A DNA stretch of 64,000 nucleotides. It comes from Zestomonas insulae (GTDB lineage: Bacteria > Pseudomonadota > Gammaproteobacteria > Pseudomonadales > Pseudomonadaceae). The first letter of the stretch is position 1. The number at the start of each line of letters is the position of its first letter. Where the stretch lies: positions 62,001-126,000 of the forward strand of contig NZ_JAFEUP010000002.1 of NCBI RefSeq assembly GCF_016901015.1, written 5' to 3'. A program made the translations under genes and the position numbers. Shown here in pieces: positions 16,123 to 24,932 of the stretch. The notes beneath the pieces were generated by a model. The model did no database searches. It saw only the letters and a program-made list of their open reading frames with translations, and had not been told where the DNA came from.

Positions 16123-16527
16123 ATAAGCAAAGGCCTGTATGTGCTGTGGTTCCAGTTACGTGGCCTGGCCGAGCTCTACCTACTGTGTGGCGGCGGCTTG
16201 CGCCGTTGGGTGGGGAGCGGTCGCGACCTGCAGACGACCATCACGCAGATGGAGCGCCCTGGGCGGTTGACCGCCGCATTGAGCTGGTACCGCGCGAATC
16301 TGCTGCCCGTTCTGTTGGGCTCCTGGCCGCGTTGCCAGCGACCGACCTTGGGCATCTGGAGCAGCGATGACACCTATCTAACTGAAGGCCAGATGTGCGA
16401 CTCGCAGCGTTATGTCGATGCCTCCTGGGCCTATCAGAGCATCGAAGGATGTGGGCACTGGGTGCAGTTGGAGCAGCCGCAGCGGTTGGTCGAGCTGGCC
16501 GTCGACTGGTTTCGCCAACACCCCTGA
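16123..16527 (+). pseudogene. Alpha/beta hydrolase, C-terminal remnant
   Basis: Only the last 130 or so residues of an epoxide-hydrolase-like alpha/beta hydrolase remain: LWFQLRGLAELYLL, a cap-domain piece ALSWYRANLLP, then PTLGIWSSDDTYLT (acid residue Asp) and GCGHWVQLEQPQRLVELAVDWF (catalytic His). Family members are about 280-300 residues with a nucleophile elbow near residue 100; that half is absent, and an in-frame TAG lies at 16117-16119 just upstream. The first usable start is a GTG at 16141 without a clear ribosome binding site. The remnant is therefore probably not functional. It sits beside a MaoC/acyl-CoA synthetase operon on the opposite strand. A translated short form cannot be excluded. 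Confidence 0.65.
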
Positions 16528-16570
16528 CGCACGTGTTGTGTTGTAGCCACTTTCAGACTGGCTACATCGC

Positions 16571-17032
16571 TCAGGATGCGCGGAAGATCATGGTCACGCA
16601 TTCGGCGGTCAGCGCCGGTTCCGTTTCGCCTTCCACCTCAAGCTGCCCCAAAAGCGTCAGCAGGATGCGCCCTTCGCCTTTTGCCTCGGCCGACTTGACC
16701 GTCACCCGGGCCTGCACGCGAGTACCGGCGCGCACCGGCGTCTTGAATCGAACGTTGTTCACCCCGGCATTCACCAGGCGACTGATACCGGCGGGCATCG
16801 CGCCCATCTGCATCATCAAGCCGCCCATAAGCGACAGGTTGAGAAAACCGTGGCCGATGGTGGTGCCGAATGGGCTTTCGCTCTTGCAGCGTTCCACATC
16901 GACGTGAATCCACTGCTGGTCGCCTGTGCAGTGGGCAAACGCGTCGATGCGCTCCTGGTCCACGGTGGCCCATGGCGAGACGCCCAGTTCCTTGCCCACG
17001 AACTGGCTCAGGTTGTCGTAGTGATAGTTCAT
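16571..17032 (-). CDS. MaoC-family (R)-enoyl-CoA hydratase
   Basis: This 153-residue hot-dog-fold hydratase has the catalytic pair D38 and H43 in TGDQQWIHVD, and SPFGTTIGHGFLNLSL after it, the signature of MaoC-like (R)-specific enoyl-CoA hydratases. The enzyme adds water to a 2-enoyl-CoA to give the 3-hydroxyacyl-CoA. ATG 17032 follows GGAG at good spacing; a TTG at 17044 is not needed. It is the last gene of a leftward operon, 90 bp after the acyl-CoA synthetase gene, so its substrate is probably the CoA ester made by that enzyme. The role in side-chain shortening of an unsaturated acid is inferred from the operon. Confidence 0.88.
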   Translation of the reverse strand: MNYHYDNLSQFVGKELGVSPWATVDQERIDAFAHCTGDQQWIHVDVERCKSESPFGTTIGHGFLNLSLMGGLMMQMGAMPAGISRLVNAGVNNVRFKTPVRAGTRVQARVTVKSAEAKGEGRILLTLLGQLEVEGETEPALTAECVTMIFRAS

Positions 17033-17122
17033 CAGGTGCTCCAAAACGACCGTTCAGCGCTGCGCTCGATCGAGCCCAGCGCTGCAGCCTGGTGGTTTTC
17101 TGGTTGAGGTTGAAGCTGGGGC

Positions 17123-18817
17123 TCAAGTGCCGCTGCGTTCCCAGACGACGCGCTGGCGCTGTTGTGCCCAGCTGTCGATTTGCGGGTCGTAGCGCTTCTC
17201 GATGATGTGCCGCTTGATCTTCATGGTGGGCGTCAGGAAGCCATTGGCGATGGTCCACTGCCCGTCGACAACCACCAGGAAATCCAGGCGCTCGTGCGGG
17301 TCGAGCGTCGCGTTGACGCTGTCCAGAAGTGCCACAAGCTCGCCTTCCAGATCGCGGCGCGCGGCCTGCTGATCCATCAGTTTCAGGGCTGCGGCGCTCA
17401 GCATGACGATGCCCACCGGTTGCGGCTGGCCGCTGCCGGTCACGCACACGACCTCCACCTGAGGATGGTTGGCCAGCTTGTTCTCGATCGGCACCGGTGC
17501 GACGTATTTGCCTTTGCCGGTCTTGAACAGCTCCTTGAGCCGGCCAGTGATGCGCAGGCGCCCGCTTGCGTCGATTTCGCCCATGTCACCGGTTCTGAAC
17601 CAGCCGTCGGCGGTCATGGCATCGGCAGTTTTCTCCGGCTCCTTGTAGTAGCCCTGCATGCTTGTCGGGCTTTTGATCTGGATCTCGCCGTTCTCCGCGA
17701 TACGGCGGGTCACGCCGAGCTGCGGATGGCCGACTGAGCCGACGCGCAGACACCCCGGTTGCGAGATGTGCGAATAGGCAAAGTCCTCGGACATCCCGTA
17801 GCCTTCAAGCATTTCCAGCCCGAGGTCGTGATACCACTGCAGCACGCTCGGCGGCAGCGGTGCCGAGCCGGTCAGGGCCACGCGCACTTCATCCAACCCC
17901 AACTGGCTGAGCACCTGTTTGCGTACCGCTACGGCCGTACTTGGCTCGGCCAACAGGGCATCCAACTGTTCCTGCGGCAGCTTCTGCAGCACACCGAGTT
18001 GGAACTTGATCCACAGTCGCGGCACGGACTGGAACAGGGTCGGACGCGCACGTTTGATATCGGTCGCAAACGTGGCCAGCGATTCATTGAAATACAACCG
18101 CAAGCCATGGCACAGCGAGCTGGCCATGACCACCGCCCGCTCGAAGGCATGCGCCAGCGGCAGGTAGGACAGCATGCGATCCTGCGGGCCGAGGGTGGCG
18201 ACGGTGCTGAAAATGTGGCGCCCCGCAGTGCCGACGGCAGCGAAGGACAGCATCACGCCCTTGGGCATGCCCGTACTGCCGGAGGTGTAGACCAGCGTTG
18301 CCAGCTCGTCAGCCTGGCGCTGGGGGCTGCCCGGCAGTGGCGGCGTGGCGGCGATCAGGTGCTCCCAGGCCTGGGTGGCTGGGTGTCCGTCCGGCGCGGA
18401 TACGCCCGGCAGGGTAACCAGTGGCAGCTCGTGCGCAATACCCGAGGCCATTTCCAGAGCCTCTTCCAGGCGCCCGAGAAACAGCACCTGCGCTTCACTG
18501 TGCTCGAGGATGTAGCGCACCGTCTCGCCGTTGAGCGATGGGTAGATGGGCACGCTGACGTGACCGGCCATCCAGATGGCCAGGTCGGCCATGATCCAGT
18601 GCGCGCAGTTCTTTGACATCAGCGCGACGCGGCTGCCGGGCAAGAGCTCCAGCGAGCGCAGATGCGCGGCCATGCGCCGGACCTGCTCGCCGACCTCGGC
18701 CCACGTGTAGTCGGTAACCTTGTCGCTGCATGGTTGGGTCAAGTACACCGCATCGGGAAGTTCGCGCTCCCAGCGATAGAGGCCGTCGAGCGGCAGCCAG
18801 GTATCGAGGTCACTCAT
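17123..18817 (-). CDS. Long-chain-type acyl-CoA synthetase (AMP-forming)
   Basis: This 564-residue ANL-superfamily ligase has the P-loop-like LVYTSGSTGMPKG at about 176-188, GSAPLPPSVLQWYHDLG and EGYGMSEDFAYSH, and the hinge block GWFRTGDMGEIDASGRLRITGR. The late LKELFKTGKGKYVAP block is typical of long-chain (FadD15/AAE) enzymes. It activates a carboxylic acid with ATP to the adenylate and then CoA thioester in the cytosol. Its ATG overlaps the TGA of the GMC gene (ATGA), pointing to coupled translation. The MaoC hydratase gene follows. The acid is likely made by the GMC dehydrogenase plus the nearby aldehyde dehydrogenase, which share an operator pattern. Confidence 0.9.
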   Translation of the reverse strand: MSDLDTWLPLDGLYRWERELPDAVYLTQPCSDKVTDYTWAEVGEQVRRMAAHLRSLELLPGSRVALMSKNCAHWIMADLAIWMAGHVSVPIYPSLNGETVRYILEHSEAQVLFLGRLEEALEMASGIAHELPLVTLPGVSAPDGHPATQAWEHLIAATPPLPGSPQRQADELATLVYTSGSTGMPKGVMLSFAAVGTAGRHIFSTVATLGPQDRMLSYLPLAHAFERAVVMASSLCHGLRLYFNESLATFATDIKRARPTLFQSVPRLWIKFQLGVLQKLPQEQLDALLAEPSTAVAVRKQVLSQLGLDEVRVALTGSAPLPPSVLQWYHDLGLEMLEGYGMSEDFAYSHISQPGCLRVGSVGHPQLGVTRRIAENGEIQIKSPTSMQGYYKEPEKTADAMTADGWFRTGDMGEIDASGRLRITGRLKELFKTGKGKYVAPVPIENKLANHPQVEVVCVTGSGQPQPVGIVMLSAAALKLMDQQAARRDLEGELVALLDSVNATLDPHERLDFLVVVDGQWTIANGFLTPTMKIKRHIIEKRYDPQIDSWAQQRQRVVWERSGT

Positions 18818-20538
18818 ATCACTACCGCCTCTACCGGTTGGGCTGTTGTGGCTTCTGCTCGCCCGTCAGGCTGAGGGGCGTTCTGGTCGCACAGCACAGG
18901 CTGCAGGGCGGCAGCATCTTCAAGGATCATGCAGGCACCTTTCTCGCCGATCATGGTCACCGGCTGGTTGGTATTGCCATTGACCAGAGTCGGCATGATC
19001 GACGCGTCGATCACCCGCAAGCCCTCGATCCCATGCACGCGCAGGCGCGCATCCACCACGGCCAGCGCATCGCTGGCCAGGCCCATCTTGCAGCTGCCCA
19101 CCGGGTGGTAGGCGGTCTCGACGTTCTGCCGCACCCAGGCTTCCAGCTGCTCATCGGTCTGCACCGACGGCCCCGGATGCACCTCGACCTTGTTATGTGG
19201 CGCGAGCGACGGCTGGGCGATGATCTTGCGGATCAGCTTGATGCCCAAAACCATCCGCTGCAGGTCGCGCGGGTTGCTCAGGTAGTTGGGGTCGATCAAG
19301 GGCGGCGCGAATGGGTCGCTGCTGCGCAGGGCTACCCGGCCGCGGGAGAGCGGGCGACCATCGTTGATCGCCAGCGAGTAGCCGTAACCGGATGTCGACA
19401 GCTTCATGTCGCGGCCGTGGTCGCGGTAAAGGATCGGCGCACAATGCAGTTGCATGTTGGGCAGGCTGTCCTCCGGGAGTGCGCGCACGAACGCCCCGGC
19501 CTCGATCACGTTGCTGGTGAGCATGCCACGGCGGCGGAAGACAAACTGCACCAGAGCCTTGACCGCCTGGAGCAGTGACGAGGGATGCAAGGAAATACCT
19601 TCGCGGGAGTGGGTGCGCATGTTGACCACCACGGCGAGGTGATCCTGCAGGTTCTGCCCAACGCCCTCGAGCTCATGGTTAACCTTGATGCCGTGCTGTT
19701 CCAGCTCGGCACGCGGGCCGATACCCGAGAGCAGCAGCAACTGCGGTGACTGGAAAGCGCCGCCGCAGAGGATAACTTCACGGCTGGCCCGCGCCTGGCG
19801 CAGGGTACCGTTGAGTCGGTACTCCACGCCTACCGCACGCTTATCCTCCAGCAGCACGCGCGTGGCGTGTGCGCCGGTCATGATGTGCAGGTTTTCCCGG
19901 TCGCGGGCCGGGTCCAGGTAGGCCCGTGCGTTGCTGCAGCGGCGGCCGTCTTTCTGGTAAGTGCGCTGCAGGCAGGCGCCTTCCTGGTCGGCGCCGTTAG
20001 GGTCGCTGCTCAGCGGCAAGCCGGCTTGGGTGCAGGCTTCAAGAAAGGCATGGCCGTAAATGCTGGTCCAGCGCCGCTCCGCCACATTCAGCGGTCCGCC
20101 CTTGCCGTGGAACGGCGCGTCAGCCGGCTTGCTGGCGGGCTCGAAGTTTTCCGACTTTTTGAAAAACGGCAACACATCGGCAAAGCCCCAACCGGGGTTG
20201 CCCAGGCGCGCCCACTCGTCGTAGTCCCACGGCTGGCCGCGGGTATTGACCGCCATGTTGATACTGCTGGAGCCACCCAGGCAGCGCCCGCGCGGTTGAA
20301 ACAGGCGGCGGTTGCCCAGCTCTGGCTGCGGTTCGGTTTCGAACAACCAGTTGTAGTTACGGTCCTTCATCAGCGCTACGGTGCCGGCCGGGATCGCCAC
20401 CAAGGGGTTCCAGCGGCCGCTCGGGCCAGCTTCCAGCAGCAGCACGCGATTGCTTGCCTGCTCACTCAAACGGTTCGCCAGAACCGAGCCGGCAGACCCG
20501 CCACCGACAATGATGTAGTCCCAAGCATCGTTATTCAT
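18814..20538 (-). CDS. GMC-family FAD-dependent alcohol oxidoreductase
   Basis: This 574-residue choline-dehydrogenase-like flavoenzyme has the N-terminal FAD motif [14 protein letters not shown] (11-24), [10 protein letters not shown], signature 2 [16 protein letters not shown], and catalytic H478 ([10 protein letters not shown]) and N522 (NGNTNQP). GMC dehydrogenases oxidise primary alcohols to aldehydes. No signal peptide is present, so the enzyme should be cytosolic or membrane-associated. The last 35 residues, after MILEDAA, are an unusual Pro/Ala-rich extension. The gene lies 33 bp after the aldolase gene and overlaps the acyl-CoA synthetase gene by four bases. The likely substrate is an alcohol whose aldehyde feeds the dehydrogenase at 22.6-24.0 kb. 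Confidence 0.9.
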   Translation of the reverse strand: MNNDAWDYIIVGGGSAGSVLANRLSEQASNRVLLLEAGPSGRWNPLVAIPAGTVALMKDRNYNWLFETEPQPELGNRRLFQPRGRCLGGSSSINMAVNTRGQPWDYDEWARLGNPGWGFADVLPFFKKSENFEPASKPADAPFHGKGGPLNVAERRWTSIYGHAFLEACTQAGLPLSSDPNGADQEGACLQRTYQKDGRRCSNARAYLDPARDRENLHIMTGAHATRVLLEDKRAVGVEYRLNGTLRQARASREVILCGGAFQSPQLLLLSGIGPRAELEQHGIKVNHELEGVGQNLQDHLAVVVNMRTHSREGISLHPSSLLQAVKALVQFVFRRRGMLTSNVIEAGAFVRALPEDSLPNMQLHCAPILYRDHGRDMKLSTSGYGYSLAINDGRPLSRGRVALRSSDPFAPPLIDPNYLSNPRDLQRMVLGIKLIRKIIAQPSLAPHNKVEVHPGPSVQTDEQLEAWVRQNVETAYHPVGSCKMGLASDALAVVDARLRVHGIEGLRVIDASIMPTLVNGNTNQPVTMIGEKGACMILEDAAALQPVLCDQNAPQPDGRAEATTAQPVEAVVI

Positions 20539-20571
20539 GACGTTGTTTCCTTCTTATTGTTGTGGGGCAGT

Positions 20572-21387
20572 TCAATTGAACAGGTCAGGATCGCTGTGGA
20601 TGATCTGATCCCACAGTGGCCGCGCCTGGAACCAGCCGGCATAAGGCGAACCGACCTGCGCACGCACACGCAAGGCCGTCTCGTGAGGGATCAACTTTGG
20701 TGTGCCAGCGGCCATGGCCAGCAACTGTGCCTGGCAGGAACGCTCGAGGGTGATGAACCACCAGATCGCTTCGGCGACGCTTCGGCCCACGGTCAGATGC
20801 CCATGGTTCTGCAGGATGACGGCCTTGTGTTGCCCCAGTGCCCGGCCTATGCGCTCGCCCTCGTCGTCTTCGGTCGCTACGCCGCCGAAGTCGTCGTACA
20901 GACCGTGGTCCTCGTAGAAGGCACAGGCATCCTGGGTAATGGGGGCGAGCTTGATGCCCAGGCTGGAGAACGCCTTGCCGTACAACGAGTGCGCATGCGC
21001 GGCGGCAATGGCGTCGGGACGCGCGGCGTGTACATGGGAATGGATCACCAGGGCGGCGCGATTGACCGCATGTTTGCCCTGGATCACTGTGCCGGCGTGG
21101 TCGACCATGACCAAGTCCGAGGCGCGGATACGGCTGAAGCTCATGCCGAACGGGTTAACCCAGAACCATTCATCAGGGCGCTCCGGATCACGTACGGTGA
21201 TGTGCCCAGCGACACCCTCGGAAAAACCGAAGCGGCCGAACAGGCGGAAGCCGGCGGCGAGTTGCTCTTTGCGGTAACGGCGTTCGTCCTCGATCGAGTC
21301 GAAGCTGGGCGGCTCTGGAATGGATACGCCATCGGGGCGCGGGCCGAACACGGATTCGACCAATGCCATAGGAAGTTTTGTTGTCAT
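20572..21387 (-). CDS. Class II aldolase/adducin family protein
   Basis: This 271-residue zinc enzyme of the RhaD/FucA aldolase fold has FSEGVAGHITVRDPE, VNPFGMSFSRIRASDLV, HSHVHAARPDAIAAAHAHS (His ligands in 116-133) and LQNHGHLTVG (His ligand region). Family members catalyse retro-aldol or decarboxylation reactions; many catabolic examples are uncharacterised. Two ATGs compete: 21393 leaves only three bases after GGAG, whereas 21387 leaves nine, so 21387 is chosen. It is the first gene of the operon and is divergent from an AraC gene, with paired direct repeats in the spacer. It could release a two- or three-carbon unit from a hydroxyacyl intermediate; this is inference. Confidence 0.85.
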   Translation of the reverse strand: MTTKLPMALVESVFGPRPDGVSIPEPPSFDSIEDERRYRKEQLAAGFRLFGRFGFSEGVAGHITVRDPERPDEWFWVNPFGMSFSRIRASDLVMVDHAGTVIQGKHAVNRAALVIHSHVHAARPDAIAAAHAHSLYGKAFSSLGIKLAPITQDACAFYEDHGLYDDFGGVATEDDEGERIGRALGQHKAVILQNHGHLTVGRSVAEAIWWFITLERSCQAQLLAMAAGTPKLIPHETALRVRAQVGSPYAGWFQARPLWDQIIHSDPDLFN

Positions 21388-21461
21388 TGTCATGGACTCC
21401 GGCGAACGCACCTGAGGCAAGTGCAGGGCTACAAAAAATAGCCAAGTGAGGAGCAAAAAAC

Positions 21462-21498
21462 TTGACTAATAACGAATGTAAATTTGACCATTAGCGAG
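21462..21498. promoter_or_regulatory. Paired 22-bp-spaced direct repeats, AraC operator of the aldolase operon
   Basis: TTGACTAATAACGAA (21462-21476) and TTGACCATTAGCGAG (21484-21498) are direct repeats 22 bp apart, about two helical turns, as AraC dimers use. The same pattern and period recur at 24133-24169 before the aldehyde dehydrogenase gene. The boxes lie 75-111 bp upstream of the aldolase start and just before the AraC gene. Confidence 0.7.
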
Positions 21499-21537
21499 TT
21501 TTTGCTGTGCACCGGAGCGCTGAAGAGTGATTGATCG

Positions 21538-22569
21538 ATGAACTATTTCGTCCGCAGTGGCTCGCTGACCGGGTTCTCCGAACTGGTGCGTGAACTTGGC
21601 CAGGAACCGGAGCGGCTACTGCGTGAAGCGGGCTTGAGCCAGGCGGTGATGCGCTCTCCCAACCTGTATATCCCTTATGTGGCGATGGCTGACTTGCTGC
21701 GCATCGCTGCGTTGCGTTGCAAGGCGCCGGACTTCGGCGTGCGCTTGGGTAGCCGCCAGGGCCTGGATGTGCTCGGTGCGCTCGGCTCGTATCTGTGCAT
21801 CCAGGCGCAGGTGGGCGATGCGCTGCAGTTGCTGCAGAAGAACATGGACTTCCATGCGCGCGGGCTGATCGTCGACGTCGACACTTCCGCCTCGAGATTC
21901 GATATTCACCTGGGGTTCTTGTTTGCCACCGAGGTGGATTGCGCTCAGCTCGAAGCCTTGACCTTGGCCGTGTTCATTCGTGGCATCGCGCAGCTCCACG
22001 ATGGCGACTTACCGCCTCTCGAGGTCGGGCTGCAAATCCAACAGCCAGCGCACAGCAACACGTACCAGCAGGCCTTGCGCGGCCCGCTGCGCTATGAGCA
22101 GTCGAGCAATTTCTTGAGCTATCCCGCCGCACTGCTGAGCCAGCCGGTTACGCTTGATCAGCGCTGGCGCAATCACCTGACGCAGCAGTGGCGTACGGGC
22201 TGGCAACGTACGGTGCCGATCAGCCTGGACCGCCAAGTGGAAAGCGCCATCGACGCGTTGCTGCCAACCGGAGAGTGCAATCTGAGCATGGTGGCAAAGC
22301 TGGTGGAGATGCATCCACGCAGTCTGCAGCAGCGCCTGCAGGCCCAGCACAGCAGTTTTGCGGCCACGCTGAAGTCGGCACGCCTGCGCTTGGCCAAGCA
22401 CCACCTCAGCAGCAGCTCCATCGACTTGACCACCCTGGCGCTTAACCTGGGCTTCGCCGACCTCACCGCCTTCAGTCGCGCCTTTAGACAATGGACTGGC
22501 ATCTCGCCACGCCAATGGCGAAAACAGGCAGATGGTGCAGAGCCCCAAGCCGATGACTTGCCCCTTTGA
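21538..22569 (+). CDS. AraC-family regulator (arabinose-binding-like N domain)
   Basis: This 343-residue transcription factor has an N-terminal effector domain of the AraC_binding_2/OruR type (residues 20-200, RIAALRCKAPDFGVRLG and GLDVLGALGSYLCIQA) and a C-terminal double helix-turn-helix (about 235-335, ending in LALNLGFADLTAFSRAFRQWTG and SPRQWR). It is divergent from the aldolase operon. The aldehyde dehydrogenase gene follows tail to tail, and both promoter regions carry the same 22-bp-spaced direct repeats. It most likely activates the whole alcohol, aldehyde and acid pathway in response to a substrate or intermediate. ATG 21538 is supported by an upstream purine-rich GAAGAG. Confidence 0.9.
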   Translation: MNYFVRSGSLTGFSELVRELGQEPERLLREAGLSQAVMRSPNLYIPYVAMADLLRIAALRCKAPDFGVRLGSRQGLDVLGALGSYLCIQAQVGDALQLLQKNMDFHARGLIVDVDTSASRFDIHLGFLFATEVDCAQLEALTLAVFIRGIAQLHDGDLPPLEVGLQIQQPAHSNTYQQALRGPLRYEQSSNFLSYPAALLSQPVTLDQRWRNHLTQQWRTGWQRTVPISLDRQVESAIDALLPTGECNLSMVAKLVEMHPRSLQQRLQAQHSSFAATLKSARLRLAKHHLSSSSIDLTTLALNLGFADLTAFSRAFRQWTGISPRQWRKQADGAEPQADDLPL

Positions 22570-22591
22570 TGATGCAAAGAGGCGGTCGCCG

Positions 22592-24019
22592 TCAGCTCTT
22601 CATGCGGATCATCAGGTTGAGCATTTTTTCAACTTTCGCGCCGTAGGGCGGCAGCATCATGTTGATCGCGCGGATCGGGCCCTGGTACAGCACCGGGCGC
22701 AGCTTGGAGAAGGTCAGGAAGCCTTCGTAGCCGTGGTAATGGCCCATGCCACTATTACCGATGCCACCAAACGGCAAGCTGTGCACGCTGACATGCAACA
22801 GACTGTCGTTGATGGTCACGCCGCCAGACAGAGTGTTGTAGATGTACCAGTCCGCCAGGCTGCGCTCGTTGGTATAGGCATAGAAGGCCAGTGGGCGTGG
22901 GCGGTCATTGATGTAGCTGGCCACTTCCTCGCGGGTGCGGTAAGTCTTGATCGGCAGGATCGGGCCAAAGATCTCGCGCTGCATCAGCTCCATATCGTCA
23001 GTCGGATTCAGCACCAGGGTCGGTGCCATGATCCGCTTGCCAGCATCAGGGTTTTGCCCCTCGATCAGATTGACCAAGGTGGCACCCTTGGCCTTGGCAT
23101 CGTCCAATGCCGCGCTCAGGCGGTCATAGGAGCGCTGGTCGATCACTGCGGTGTAATCGCCATTGTTGATGTTCGGGTAATGCTTGGCGCAGAACGCCTT
23201 GGCCGCCTTGGCGAAGGCCCCGACCTCGCGCTCGGGCAGGAACAGGTAGTCGACGTTGGTGCAGATTTGCCCGGCATTGAAGGTCTTGGCCCAGAGGATG
23301 CGCTGTGCGGCCTTCTCTATCGGGAAGTCTGGCGCCACCACGGCGGGCGACTTGCCGCCCAGTTCCAGCGTCACCGGCGTCAGATTGCGCGCAGCGCTGG
23401 CCATCACCGCCTTACCGGTGGCCGGCGAACCGGTAAAGAAAATATGGTCGAAACGCAGCGAGGTAAAGGCCGGGCCACGGCCGCCACCATCCTCGAAGAA
23501 GGCAAGTTTGCCTGCCGGGAAATAACGTGGGGCCAGGTCCTTCAGCAGCATCGCCAGATGATTGGAGTTTTCCGACATCTTGATCATCGCGCTGTTTCCT
23601 GCAGCAAAAATGCAGGTCAGCGGGTGAAAGACCATGGCAATCGGGAAGTTCCACGGCACCACGACCCCAACCACGCCGATCGGCTGAGGAATCAGGCGGG
23701 CGCGGGCCAGGGGCAGCTGCATCGGGTCGACGTGACGTTTTTGCGGCTTCATCCACTTCTTCACCTGCTTGATGGTGGCTTGCAGACCATCGAGGGTGAC
23801 TGCAATTTCGGCAAAGGTGGTTTCAAAGCGCGAGCGGCAGCCGTAGTCCTTGTTGACTGCTTCAATCAGCGCTTCACGGTTGTCTGCCACCAAACGCACC
23901 AACGCCTTGAGATCACTCACCCGCTGGGCCGCGTCCGGATAGCGATTGGCCTCGAAATGGGCGCGCTGGTCTTCCAGGCATTGCAGGAACTCAGCAGGGA
24001 TATCGACAAGGGCGTTCAT
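22592..24019 (-). CDS. Coniferyl-aldehyde-dehydrogenase-type aldehyde dehydrogenase
   Basis: This 475-residue NAD(P)-dependent aldehyde dehydrogenase has PWNFP (N124), LELGGKSP (general base E219) and GQICTNVDY (nucleophile C253). The early KDYGCRSRFET segment, the TYRTREEVASYINDRPRPLA block and the GMGHYHGYEGFLTFSK end are typical of coniferyl aldehyde dehydrogenases and related fatty aldehyde enzymes. It oxidises an aldehyde to the acid in the cytosol. ATG 24019 starts the family-like sequence; the frame extends upstream to 24151 but with unlike residues. Usual GG(A/P)EVG-like residues before the TGS loop read DGGGRGPAF here. The paired AraC boxes upstream tie it to the aldolase/GMC operon. 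Confidence 0.88.
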   Translation of the reverse strand: MNALVDIPAEFLQCLEDQRAHFEANRYPDAAQRVSDLKALVRLVADNREALIEAVNKDYGCRSRFETTFAEIAVTLDGLQATIKQVKKWMKPQKRHVDPMQLPLARARLIPQPIGVVGVVVPWNFPIAMVFHPLTCIFAAGNSAMIKMSENSNHLAMLLKDLAPRYFPAGKLAFFEDGGGRGPAFTSLRFDHIFFTGSPATGKAVMASAARNLTPVTLELGGKSPAVVAPDFPIEKAAQRILWAKTFNAGQICTNVDYLFLPEREVGAFAKAAKAFCAKHYPNINNGDYTAVIDQRSYDRLSAALDDAKAKGATLVNLIEGQNPDAGKRIMAPTLVLNPTDDMELMQREIFGPILPIKTYRTREEVASYINDRPRPLAFYAYTNERSLADWYIYNTLSGGVTINDSLLHVSVHSLPFGGIGNSGMGHYHGYEGFLTFSKLRPVLYQGPIRAINMMLPPYGAKVEKMLNLMIRMKS

Positions 24020-24132
24020 TCGCGTCTCACTCAGGTTGTTTGCAGGTCTGCCGCCTTTCGGCATGGCTGATGGAGGTGCTGTCTGTGGTGCAAGCTCCAT
24101 CGCTAAACCTATACAAAAAGCCAGTTGTAAAC

Positions 24133-24169
24133 CTGGCCATTGGCGAGCCAAAACTTGACTATTGGCGAA
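24133..24169. promoter_or_regulatory. Paired 22-bp-spaced direct repeats, AraC operator of the aldehyde dehydrogenase
   Basis: CTGGCCATTGGCGAG (24133-24147) and TTGACTATTGGCGAA (24155-24169) repeat with a 22-bp period. They match the boxes at 21462-21498 in sequence, spacing and plus-strand orientation. They lie 114-150 bp upstream of the aldehyde dehydrogenase start codon. Confidence 0.7.
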
Positions 24170-24209
24170 TGATCTTGCGCAATCCCTGCATTGCTTTCAG
24201 GGGCTGCTA

Positions 24210-24223
24210 CTGGCCGGTTAGCG
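24210..24223. repeat. Left 14-bp inverted repeat flanking the recombinase
   Basis: CTGGCCGGTTAGCG is the exact reverse complement of 24933-24946. Its core GGTTAGC (24216-24222) also pairs with GCTAACC at 24236-24242, giving a local dyad with a 13-base centre, the sort of geometry seen at tyrosine recombinase crossover sites. Sequence resembling a dispersed intergenic element surrounds it. Confidence 0.6.
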
Positions 24224-24246
24224 CCCCTAGCCCTAGCTAACCATTC

Positions 24247-24271
24247 TTGTCCTCCTGTACCCGGAGGACAA
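24247..24271 (+). promoter_or_regulatory. Hairpin sequestering the recombinase ribosome binding site
   Basis: TTGTCCTCC (24247-24255) pairs perfectly with GGAGGACAA (24263-24271) across a 7-base loop. The right arm contains the recombinase Shine-Dalgarno GGAGGA, four to seven bases before the ATG at 24276. In the folded mRNA the site would be hidden, so translation should be low or conditional. Confidence 0.65.
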
Positions 24272-24275
24272 ATCC

Positions 24276-24896
24276 ATGAACACCATTGCTACCTACAGCC
24301 ATCAGCCCTGGAACAAAGGGAAGTTAGTCGGGCAGAAGGCCCCACTCCGTCTGAGAGATATCTGGGCGATCCGGGTAAGGCTCCAAATTGCCGAGAGCAC
24401 CCGGGATCTAGCACTCTTCGATCTAGCCATCGATAGCAAGCTGAGAGCCTGCGATTTAACCAAGCTCCGCGTGCGCGACGTTGCTCATGGTGAGCACGTT
24501 TCATCGCGCGCCATCGTGATGCAGCAGAAAACGCAGCGGCCAGTGCAGTTTGAAATCACGGAGCAAACCCGAGCTGCTTTGGAAACCTGGATTCACCAAG
24601 CACACCTACGCAGCGAGGACTGCCTTTTCCCAAGTCGGCTACATACCTCCGACCATCTCTCCACTCGGCAATACGCTCGTATCGTCAAAGCGTGGGTGCG
24701 AGCCATTGGCCTTGATCCGGCTATGTATGGCACTCACACAATGAGGCGCACCAAAGCATCTCTGATTTACCGCAGGACAAAGAACCTAAGGGCGGTTCAA
24801 CTGCTGCTCGGCCATACGAAGCTGGAGAGCACCGTTCGATATCTCGGGATCGAGGTAGATGACGCCTTGGAAATGGCGGAGCAGACAGAGGTTTGA
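24276..24896 (+). CDS. Orphan tyrosine recombinase/integrase, catalytic domain only
   Basis: This 206-residue site-specific recombinase has all the catalytic residues in order: R57 (KLRACDL), K85, H154 and R157 (THTMRRT), H180 (LLGHTKLEST) and nucleophile Y189. The N-terminal core-binding domain of phage integrases is absent; the size matches FimB/FimE-type enzymes of about 200 residues. It is flanked at 53 bp and 37 bp by perfect 14-bp inverted repeats, and its ribosome binding site is inside a hairpin. Base composition is visibly lower in GC than the operons to its left. It could invert DNA, move a small element or be a relic of an island. No second recombinase is nearby. Confidence 0.88.
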   Translation: MNTIATYSHQPWNKGKLVGQKAPLRLRDIWAIRVRLQIAESTRDLALFDLAIDSKLRACDLTKLRVRDVAHGEHVSSRAIVMQQKTQRPVQFEITEQTRAALETWIHQAHLRSEDCLFPSRLHTSDHLSTRQYARIVKAWVRAIGLDPAMYGTHTMRRTKASLIYRRTKNLRAVQLLLGHTKLESTVRYLGIEVDDALEMAEQTEV

Positions 24897-24932
24897 CCAT
24901 GCAATTCATAGCGACGGCCACAGCCAGGTCGT

